The translations under genes were made by a program, and so were the position numbers. Under the pieces are notes generated by a model. The model did no database searches, had not been told where the DNA came from, and saw nothing but the letters and a program-made list of their open reading frames with translations. Source: Trichomonas vaginalis G3 (taxonomy: Eukaryota > Parabasalia > Trichomonadida > Trichomonadidae). From it: a stretch of 64,000 bases of DNA. Positions 55,239 to 64,000 of this stretch are shown here, in pieces (the first letter of the stretch is position 1; the number at the start of each line of letters is the position of its first letter). The DNA lies in assembly GCF_026262505.1 (NCBI RefSeq), contig NC_067205.1, forward strand, positions 19,775,645-19,839,644, given 5' to 3'.

Positions 55239-56491
55239 CCCAGATTTTCCTTACTTTTACCACCTCTCTAAAGCTGGGGACACCGCCTATCGTTGGGAGT
55301 AGCTATTAAATAGAACCACCAAGGTATTTTTCGACCTGCCGGTGTAGTGGAAACATCGACATAATGATTCATTATGCCAAGGTTTGATTCCCATTTAGCC
55401 AAATTTTTTCTTTTTTGGATCATGAATTTTCTTTTGGTCACTATAAGATTTGTTTCATGTTCTAAATCTGCTGCATATGTAATCTATTTTTATTTACCTA
55501 TTTTTTAAAAATCTATTGGATTGCCAATTTGAATATATTTAAAATCATAAAAACTCCAAAAAAACTATAAATATAGTTTTATGCATAGTGCCGATACTCA
55601 AATATCAGATTACTTAGATCCATGAATAATATCCGAATTTTTTTTCTTAAAATTAAACTTCAAAACTTCTTGCAATCTTATTCTTCATCAATTGTAAATT
55701 TTTAAAACCATTTTTTAAAATAATTTTGCGTAAATTTCATTCTCATGTTGTTTTAATCGAAAATTGATACATTTTCAAAAAAATAATATTGACTTATGAA
55801 ATTCATTTTTAAGGTGAAATAGTATTGTTTTTATTAAAGTATATGAATAATATATAAAATAATGAATAATATAAGCAGATTTTTAGTTTACAAAACAAAT
55901 ATGAGCAATGCAATTTCAAACTTTTGCTGGCAATTTCGATATTGCTCAAGTTTGTAGTATTTGTGATACCTATAACATCGGCTTAATCAAAATTCGATTT
56001 TTCTTATGAGTTATTGAAAAATTTGATTGCAATGAGAAGGATTTCGACGTTTTTGATAAACTAAGAGCTGAGCTTTAGGGGTTAAGTTCATTTATGGCTG
56101 TAGTTTGATGCGTAGATCTCTTTTTATTGTAAATTCTTTCAGCATGGAGATCGAGAATGAATCTTTTGAGAACTTTATGAGTTTTTACACCCGTAAAGAG
56201 GTCCTTCGAGGAAAGATAGTCCAGACTACATGAAGATGTGGGTTAACCAAAAAAATCCGATGGTTTCCCCATATTCATGTAGATCTTCAAAAAATGAGCA
56301 CCAAAAAAGCCAAAAAATAGGCTTTTTATTGGATTTGTACACTAGATCAATAATCTATTTAGGATCTGACACTCTTTTTAGCCAGAGATATGAGGTCCTT
56401 TCTAGGAAAACGATCTATTCATCCATAAAAAATGAATTATCGTTTTCCCCAGAAATTACATGGGGAGTGGTAAAAGTAAGGAAAATCTGGG
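55239..56491. mobile_element. TA-target non-autonomous transposon, copy 2 (1,253 bp, inverted)
   Basis: Same element as 22850-24111 in reverse orientation, with CCCAGATTTT ends and TA on both sides (55237-55238, 56492-56493). The plus strand at 55330-55405 has GGTGTAGTGG and GGTTTGATTCCC, resembling tRNA A and B boxes around a CATAATG-ATT-CATTATG hairpin. No transposase. Confidence 0.8.
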
Positions 56492-56517
56492 TAATAATAC
56501 TATTTCAAGTTTCATAG

Positions 56518-56990
56518 TAAAGGTTTAAAGGAATTAATTAAGAAAATTTATTAGAATATATACTGAATTAAAAGACATAACTTGCATAAAAATAAATGAT
56601 TTAGCTAAAATATTTTAATAACCCTCGATCCCAAAAATTACAAAGCATTCAAAAGTTTCGAGATATTTAAATTTTAATAAAATTTTCGAAATTTAATTTT
56701 TTTCTAAAGTGTCAAATAACGTATTTCTTTCAGAAATATTTTTCAAAAATTTCATGTTCACGTTTATAAGCTAATACTGAGTAATATTTTTTGGCGATGT
56801 CATTTTTTTGAATGGTTTACGATTTTTAACATAGGTTTATTCCTAATATTACTAAATAAATATTTTATTTATTACAATTTTGGTCGCTCAAAAACATAAA
56901 ATTTTGAGAGTTGGAGTACTTCTAAAAAAACATGTAAAATAATATTGTTCGTATGTCAGGATGTGAAAAGTGCATACTTGTGTAATTGAA
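56518..56990. repeat. Type II block, partial copy D
   Basis: Matches 5758-6186 and on into the unit; its left 1 kb is missing. It follows a short TTTCATAGTAAAGG junction after the TA element, evidence of recombination or deletion between type I and type II units. Confidence 0.75.
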
Positions 56991-57178
56991 ATTTTTATCA
57001 TTTAATCAATAAAACAAGTGAAATATCAAATTTACCAAAAAGAATTTATGGATTTAAAAAGAAGAACAAATTTTATTTTCTTTCTTTGGAACAAATAATA
57101 ATACTATTTCAAGATTTCCTTCACATGGACGTAATCCAATGAATGTTAAATTATTCTTAAATGATTCTGTTCCTCTCT
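56991..57178 (-). pseudogene. Beta-helix 3' scrap (type II), cut by P3
   Basis: Matches the 3' end of copy 3 (6233-6415) up to CCTCTCT, then P3 begins. Confidence 0.7.
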
Positions 57179-57630
57179 TATTTTTTTTGAAATCTTTCAA
57201 TTGTTTAAGTTGTGATTTAGTTTTTCCCTTTGTATATTCATTATTTTTAATTTTGTCTTTAATTTTAGAAATTATTTTATCATGATATTTTCAAAATTTC
57301 ATTTTTATAATACTGATAATAATAATCCATATCATCACCCGTTATATTGTTATTATGTTTTGGAGAATATGCTTTTAAATCGTAATAATCAAGAAAATTT
57401 TGATTAATAACTAAATCATCAATTAAAATTTCTAAATCTACATTATCCATTATATAAAAAATAAAATAAATGTTTTAAGGGTGCCCACCTCTTTGAATCA
57501 TAGTATCAAAACCATTATTTACATATTGAATACAATCATTAACGGTTCCTTTTGTCTCTTCTGTGGCATTTTATTAAAAATAAAATTTTAAATTCATGAC
57601 TCAACCCCTACGTTTTTAAATTGTATTAAA
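57179..57630 (-). pseudogene. P3 part: small unknown remnants
   Basis: A frame starting at 57450 (MDNVDLEILIDDLV) runs toward the left junction as an acidic then Lys-rich small protein. A second tiny remnant lies at about 57477-57580. Both too short or decayed to assign. Confidence 0.35.
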
Positions 57631-60600
57631 TAAATGGCATACAACATCCATTTTCACAACATACAGCCTTAGTGTGTGCTCCTGTTAATGGCAGTCTTAC
57701 CGATTGTTAAGCGAGTCATTGACCCGTTTTTAAGTTGTAAATTAATATTCTGACCATCAAATATCACTTTATCATTTATTATATCCAAATAATTTTTAGG
57801 TGTTAATTGTTTATTTTGTCGTAAACTAACACCTTTCATTTTTTGTGCAATCTTTTTAAAATCACTTCCATCAATTGAACCGTTGAATGATGTATAACAC
57901 TTAGGGCATAAAAGCAACCATGTTATCACCTTGTTCTCAATTGCTAAACCAATAACTTCTTCTCATGTGCTTTTTCTTCAGCTTTATTCTTTAATTTAGG
58001 TTTAAATTTCTCATCAAAACAGAAGAAATCAAAAGGTGCGAATTTGAAAATGTTTTTATCATAAAATTGTTTATCGGTTAAATCGCTTGAAATGCTTGAG
58101 TGTTAGGAAGATTTGGGTCGCCAGCAATAGCCCAATAAGATGAATCAGTATACCTTCAATGAAATGAAAACGATTAACATTCATGCATTTATACATAAAA
58201 TCATAAATGAAAACCAAATACCAGTATTTAGCATTATCTAAAGTGAAGAATGCCTCTTGTAAACATGTATCACATCTATAAAATTTATCTTTGAGCATCA
58301 CTTGATACGTATCCTCTCCTATTTCTCTTATGTTTTAAACTTATTTGACATACATGCAACGCGTGCCTTCTGTGCATTCATTATTTTAGTCTTTGTGTAA
58401 TTTTGTGTATTCATTGCATCGTAACCATATGATCCCATTAAGCGAAATCTTGCAAAATAAACTTTTTCCTTTATTTCCTTCTAATTCAGCCTTTGTCTTT
58501 CGTTCATAATTCGTTCGCAAATTCATTAAAACAAGTGTTTTTAGTAAATGTTAAAATTGATTGAATATCATCGATGATAAAATGAAATCTATCTATTAGA
58601 TACCAAAGATAATAAGAAGAAAATGGTTGATATTGGTTGTGTGTTGATGCTAACTGAGTTAATTTCCTCTGTTTCTGGTCAACTGGTAGATTGTTTGATT
58701 TCATGTAATTATACATAAAACTACCAATTGTTTTTTCATCTGTGATAATATCTAAGTTTCTTATTATCGGTAAAAAGTTTATGTAATCATTAATGTATTT
58801 TTCATCAATGTGACCCTTTACTTCAGCCACGAATAAAGTATTTTTCTCTTAATTATTCCAGTGCTTTTGCTTTCTTTGTTGCTGTATCACAAATGATAAC
58901 ACCATTCAATCTTCCCGGCATATACATTTTATGGTCAGTATATTGAATGAAATCATAGAGGATTAGATGAAAATGATGAAGGATATAATGAATTAAAATC
59001 AACACCAACGAAATGAGTCATAATGTTGGAAGTGTCTCATTTGATAATTTTAGTTTTGGATTATATGAAAGTTTATTAATGTGTGTGATTCCTTTAAGAT
59101 TTACTCTATGTTGAACATTTGATAAACCACCAGTAATTCCATTACGGAGAATGTGATAAGCTTCAACTGAATCTAAAGTCATTGGTAAATTATTTTTTAA
59201 TGCATAATTTCTTAAATTGATTCTTAAACGTTGAACATCTTCATCTTTATTTGATTTTACGACATTGCAATAACAACACATTAACTGACAATTTTCTTTG
59301 GTATGTGGTTTTCATTATCGATTCTATCCAATGTTGGTTTTTTGCATATGTAAACGCTTTACCACACATTTTGCATTTAGATGAAAGGATTAAATCGTGA
59401 TAGTATTGAAATCATCCATTGAAACATTATTTTTAGTATCTCTTTCTGCTTTTTCATCTTGTTTCTTATATGATTCAATTTTATATTCTCAATACTTTTT
59501 TCGTTAATTCAAAACTTGATTCTATCTCTTCCTCAGGATATTTTTCATTAGGATTAAAGTCTTTATATGCTAAAGCGTAACGAATCATTGAAGCATTCGA
59601 TGATAAAGAAAGATTATGAAGCATATCAATTTTATAAACAATGTTTCTTCAATAATTTTATCGATTGGGTCAATCATAATTTCAACATCTTTATTGCAAT
59701 AATGAATAAATATTCTAATCTATTCTTAAAGTTTTTAGCATCATTGAGATATATTTGATAATCACTATCTGATATAGTTTCTTGAGTTAATGCTGAATAA
59801 AATGAATCTTGAGTGAATGGTTCCACTTTATATAATTCTTCTTCGTAATTCTCCCACGTGATGAATTGATAAGGGAAAAAGGATTTAACACGTGATTTAT
59901 TGTTTCCGAAATCTGAGTGAATTGGTCTAATGTCCCACCGCTATATAATTCTGATGTCAATAAATCTCAATTCATATGGAACGTTTGTTTTCTTTACAAT
60001 GATTTGCTTAAATTGTGAAGATGAACCCAGCATGATTTTATTTTCCATTTTGCAGTGTTTAAATCACGCAGAATTAAATTTAAATCAAACTTTCCCAAAT
60101 TAAAACCTATGATATTCACTTTATTGAATTCCTCATCTAAGAGTTCTTTAAATGCTTCCTTCTGTTTTTCATTTAATGTATGAGATAAAGTCCCCACCGT
60201 TTGCGGCTTCAAATAATTCTTCATATTGTTCAATATTTGATTTAGCAACTAATGAACAGGTTGAAAATAAAAACTCAATCCAATCAAGAATAAAAGAATC
60301 ACTCGAAGTTAAGCAAAAATTCCTCGTATATATTTTATCGTTTAATTTAACCGTTGATGATACCATGAATGGTTTTAAGTAAGCATTCAAAGTTGCACAC
60401 TCAGAAAGTTGTAATTTAGAGATGTGAAAACTTAAATTTTATAATCCCTGGGATGCACTTTCTTCGATTTTTTTTAAATTTTTGGGATAAATTTTGACAT
60501 CTTTTTTTTTGCTGGCGACCCCCCCGTTTAGGGCATCAAAAAAAACATGTTGTTTCGTTTCAAGATCGGGATATGTTTGTGAACCCGACTTCTTTCATTA

Positions 60601-61794
60601 ATGAAGTGATTTCTTAAGTTGAATAAAAACAAATTTGATTGAAATTCATACAAAATTTCTTTTTATCATTATTATTTAAGATGCTTTTTTATGTTGAATT
60701 GTTAATTTTTTTATTTCCACCTGGGATATTTTGAATTGGGCTAGCCCAATCCCACCTCTCAATTTTCTCTCAATTGGGCAATGGGGATCCCATATAAAAT
60801 GTATTGTAACAAAATTTTACATGCATAATATAGTACAATTAAACAACATTCTAAAAATATTAAATTCACATCATTTACTTGAAGATTTTATATTTCAACA
60901 AAAATTAATACAATAATTAATTAAATTGAGGAGATTTATAATATTTATTATAAATTAAAATATTATTACTCATTAATTTGTTGAAATATTGCATTTTAGT
61001 GGTAAAAATTAAAATTTAAGTTTACATGGAGAAAAAATTTTTAAATTCCAAAAAAAAATTCAATTGGGATAACGATAGGGACAAAAATTTAGAATCCCAT
61101 ATGCTTGGATAAAATCACATGACTATTGTAATTCTTCTTTAGTCTCTAATGTTTCGAAGTCAAAAGTAATATAATATCTTGTCGGTTTATAATATTCCTG
61201 CAAATTGTGAGCTAAATAACCACTGATATATCTTTCTGTTTCGTAATATGTGGTGCATATGGTTGCTGTGTCTTTTGCAACTGAACGTCTTGAATATAAT
61301 CTCCCATTATTTTCTTTACATTTCTCACAATGCTTAAAAAATCTTCTTTGGTTTTTCCTTTCTGGATCATCGCGGATAGAATAAACTTCTTCTTTACAAT
61401 ATGGACAAACTTTATAGCCGGTGAGTGCTTCAACGTCTGTTATTCTGTCAGCGTGAAGTTTTCCACATGGACTCTGTGTTAATAAAATATTTACTGTTTC
61501 AAATTCTGGATCTATCATTATTGATTCCACTAATGGAAAGTCTACTTATTTATGTCCACGTCTTCTGGTTGAGGATCACAATAATAGAAATCAATATTAA
61601 ATTTAACATTCTCGCTAATCTCTCACTTTCTGATGAAATGTCAAACCCTTCATATGCATCTATTGCTTCATTTAAATAGCTTCTACGAGTTTTAGGATTA
61701 ACACCATCAGGAATGTTATAGAAGCGTTTAAATAACCTTCTACCTCTGCTCTAATTTGATTATCATTCATTTTAGCTGTTCCGTTTTTGTTCAT
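57631..61794 (-). pseudogene. P3 part: protein-primed DNA polymerase B
   Basis: Fossil with about ten breaks. Family-B features in order from the right are an N-terminal Cys-rich finger segment (VCPYCKEEV, CEKC), exonuclease motif I (YITFDFETLE) and motif II (IIGFNLGKFDLNLIL). Then come GGLSNVQHRVNLKG of the palm/TPR region, the KLTQL ... YYLWYLIDR segment, and the C-terminal KMKGVSLRQNKQLT. The span without a ~0.7 kb non-coding block corresponds to ~1,100 residues, usual for Polinton polymerases. Such enzymes replicate linear genomes from a terminal protein. Confidence 0.85.
60431..61122. other. ~0.7 kb non-coding block inside the P3 polymerase
   Basis: AT-rich with CCCCCC and GGGCTAGCCCAAT segments, with no similarity to polymerase on either side. 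Probably an inserted small element, but no clear inverted ends or target duplication were found. Confidence 0.5.
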
Positions 61795-61843
61795 TTATGT
61801 AAGAATAAAAAATTAAAAAATAAATAAAAATAAAGTTTATTTT

Positions 61844-62956
61844 TTAAAGCCCATAAAATGAATTAAGAACACATAAATTTTTATCATCTGCGACGTGACG
61901 AATACATTTTAATTTACTCAAGAATGCGTACCCTGATACATTAAATCTAATTCCTGTCTTATTTAATTTCACAACTTTGAAAAGGAATGTATGAATAGCT
62001 ATAAAATGATGAGAAGATGTTTTATGGTTGCTTCCATTTTTTCTGAAATAAATGAATAAATATAATGCTTATACGTTTTCATATCTTTTATGTTCTTAAT
62101 AACGAATGGTATAGACCTTTCAACTTCGTCTTCCTTCGGTGCTGTTCTTTCATATGAAACATTATTAGTATCTTCAATAATGAAACCACAATCACACAAA
62201 ATTTTATAGGTTCCAATGGTTTTCTTTTGATATTTTATCTAATAAATCAAAAACTTTATCAACACCCGTGCATTTATTTAAATAATAATTTGTGTAAATA
62301 TCATGATCTTCTTTCTTAATTGTATTAGTTGCATATGTCACGTTTTTAAGAGCTTTTTTAATTTTTTGGAATCTAAAGGTGGTGAAAGTAGGATACAGGG
62401 TATTCTTCATTATCAATAAATTGTAACTTATGTTTACGAATAAATTTAGTACCTTCTTCTGAAAGTGTTTCGTCTATTTCACCATCTAATAAATTTTGTG
62501 TTGATTCTGAGACATAATTTTATATATCTTTCTTCATGAGATTTCTGTACTTCTGATTCTGAAGCTGGGATATTCATAAACCCTCTACTTCATTTTCATT
62601 ATATTTTTCAACTTCTCTTAATTCCTTAATTTTTTCATCTATTTCATCTCTTATTTTTTCCAGTCTTTCAATTTCATTGTATTCATCATCTTTAATCCGT
62701 TCTTCATAATATTCGGGAAAACATCAGGTTCTTTAGGTTTTTCTTCTTCAGATGTGGGATATAAGAAATTTATAACATCATCTTTATTCATTTTTCCATC
62801 ATAATCTAAATCATTTAATAACTCGGCAAATTTTTGACAATTTCTTAAATAATATTTATCAACTTCATAACCCACCTCCTCTAATATATCCTTTAGTTCC
62901 CCGTTTGTGAATCCTAATTTTTTAACGTTGTTAGTTTTGACGCTCATTTCATACAA
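61844..62956 (-). pseudogene. P3 part: unknown protein (~370-residue span)
   Basis: Fossil with several breaks. The start MYEMSVKTNNVKKLG is followed by an EF-hand-like DLDYDGKMNKDDV stretch, an acidic linker, a middle with DHDIYTNYYLNKC, and a C-terminus ending CVLNSFYGL. No family recognised. Confidence 0.45.
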
Positions 62957-63261
62957 AATAAAAAAATAAAATAATAAACATAACTAAGTTTTAATTTTTC
63001 GTAAGACATGAATTTTTAATGGTTTATTTTTTAAAAAAATTATTTTTTATTTCATTATGTATGGGCTGAGTGTAAATGTCTTACAATTTTGAAAATTTTT
63101 TAAATCTTGATTTATTCAAAAACGTAAGAATAAAAACTGTAAGAATCATACATTTTTTACTTCATATGTTAAAAAAATGATACAAAATCGCTCGATATTG
63201 TATGAATTCTTACGTTTACAAAAAAAGTCACAAAACCCATCATATCCTACTACTTTGTATA
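62957..63261. repeat. P3 right end with nested inverted repeats
   Basis: No gene. AAACGTAAGAAT (63120-63131) and its perfect inverse ATTCTTACGTTT (63206-63217) enclose a second inverted pair (GTAAGAATCATAC / GTATGAATTCTTAC). The last ~45 bp match P2's right end. Confidence 0.6.
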
Positions 63262-63480
63262 CGTGTTACTTCTCATCGAGCTGATAATAGCAAATTATAT
63301 TATCGTATTCAATGTAATGATAATACATTTCTCTGGGTAACTCCAAACTCCATAAATGATGAAACAAATAAATTATTTGTCAGATATTTTTATAACGACA
63401 GATCCTGTTGATGACGATTTATTTTTAACTCGAGAAGACAAAGATAATCCAAGCATTGTATTCAAAGAAAAATATAAAAA
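63262..63480 (+). pseudogene. Chromodomain micro-gene, copy beside P3 (5' end missing)
   Basis: Same junction at CGTGTTAC as the P2-side copy. The core reads RVTSHRADNSKLYYRIQCND and is slightly diverged. Confidence 0.65.
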
Positions 63481-63523
63481 GATGAATAATATAACAATTT
63501 ATAAATACAAACAAATAAAACAA

Positions 63524-64000
63524 TTAATCAATTCCTTTGAGGAACTTATTATTATAATTATAGGCTGATTTGGCATTGTCTCTTTTGATTCTGGGAGTAG
63601 ATTTATAATTATCATCATCTGAACTAGAATTATCAAGGAATTTTCGTTTAAAGGCGAGGTTTTTGAATGGGTTTCTTTATTTGTTGTTGTTTTTTGGAGT
63701 TGATTGTTGATAATTTTCTTTTTGTGAAATTTTTGTTGTTGATTTGCTAATTTTAGGTGTATTGTAATTATACTTCTTTGGTGTATTGAATTTGTCTTGT
63801 TTGAGTCCGGATTCATCATCACTTGATGAAGAGAATATAAATCTTGATCCGTTTTTAAGAGTTAAAGGGGAATTTTTATCTGGTCACTATCGAATATATG
63901 GTTGAACTCAAATAGATATGTTTCATTAGACAAAACTGACTCTGAAAGTCGAGATCGATAATTCATTGTCGAAATGACCTGATATTTATCTGGATCTGTT
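63524..64000 (-). pseudogene. 400-aa acidic protein, copy 8, cut by window edge
   Basis: C-terminal ~155 codons with small indels (near 63650, 63690 and 63873); continues past the right edge. Confidence 0.75.

Larger units (their letters stand above)
57179..63261. mobile_element. Polinton piece P3 with DNA polymerase B, heavily decayed
   Basis: About 6.1 kb on the minus strand: small unknown remnant, protein-primed family B polymerase, one further unknown gene. More than a dozen breaks, so older than P1 and P2. No left terminal repeat recognised. The right end matches P2's. It shares TAAGACATGAATTTTTAA with P2 (52693 and 63003), supporting a common family. Confidence 0.75.

Noticed and set aside
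55330-55405. tRNA gene
   Set aside because: Box-like motifs are present, but the T-stem and acceptor stem do not pair and U33 is missing.

Overview
The window looks like nuclear DNA of a trichomonad (parabasalid) protist, most likely Tritrichomonas-like. The support is very AT-rich DNA, intron-free genes with tiny 5' leaders preceded by TCAYTW initiator-type motifs, a tetraspanin, decayed right-handed beta-helix surface-type genes, and a load of Polinton/Maverick, Mutator-like, Kolobok-like (TTAA) and TA-target transposons. The genus is an inference from these traits. Almost the whole window is repetitive; only about 3.5 kb (35.86-39.34 kb) looks like single-copy host DNA. Layout. (1) 1-18.4 kb: a head-to-tail array of about six units, 2.85 kb (type I) or about 4.0 kb (type II). 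Each unit holds, left to right, the 5' remnant of a beta-helix gene (minus), a palindrome plus hairpin, a 56-codon chromodomain-like micro-gene (plus) and a 400-aa acidic, Ser/Asp-rich, NLS-bearing protein gene (minus). In type II units a 1.47 kb non-coding block replaces the 5' end of the 400-aa gene. (2) 18.4-24.35 kb: one type II block holds a stack of separate insertions: a 2,984-bp Kolobok-like transposon (TSD TTAA), a 1,251-bp foldback element with about 420-bp arms, and a 1,262-bp TA-target element. A truncated second foldback copy follows. (3) 24.35-35.86 kb: Polinton-like element P1, with inverted ends, a 22-copy 66/67-bp minisatellite in the left end, and mostly open structural genes (capsid, penton-like, phage-type fibre, lytic-peptide-like) plus an adenine methylase remnant. 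No polymerase, integrase, packaging ATPase or protease is visible. (4) 35.86-39.34 kb: host island with an unknown helical protein, a Cys-rich membrane protein and a tetraspanin. (5) 39.34-53.46 kb: a scrap of array, a 100-N scaffold gap, then a decayed Polinton piece P2 (ATPase, major capsid, small amphipathic proteins). P2 is split by a 7.7-kb Mutator-like element with about 788-bp terminal inverted repeats and an 8-bp target duplication. (6) 53.46-57.18 kb: another array unit with a second TA element. (7) 57.18-63.26 kb: a heavily decayed Polinton piece P3 (protein-primed DNA polymerase B and an unknown gene). (8) 63.26-64.0 kb: the start of another array unit. How the parts relate. P2 and P3 share a non-coding stretch and an end-like sequence, and both abut the array unit at the same base of the chromodomain gene. 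They may therefore be two pieces of one element family tied to the array. P1 is compositionally different and younger. Polinton parts are treated as fossils: only position, family and approximate state are given. Identifications rest on reading the sequence; no database search was run.
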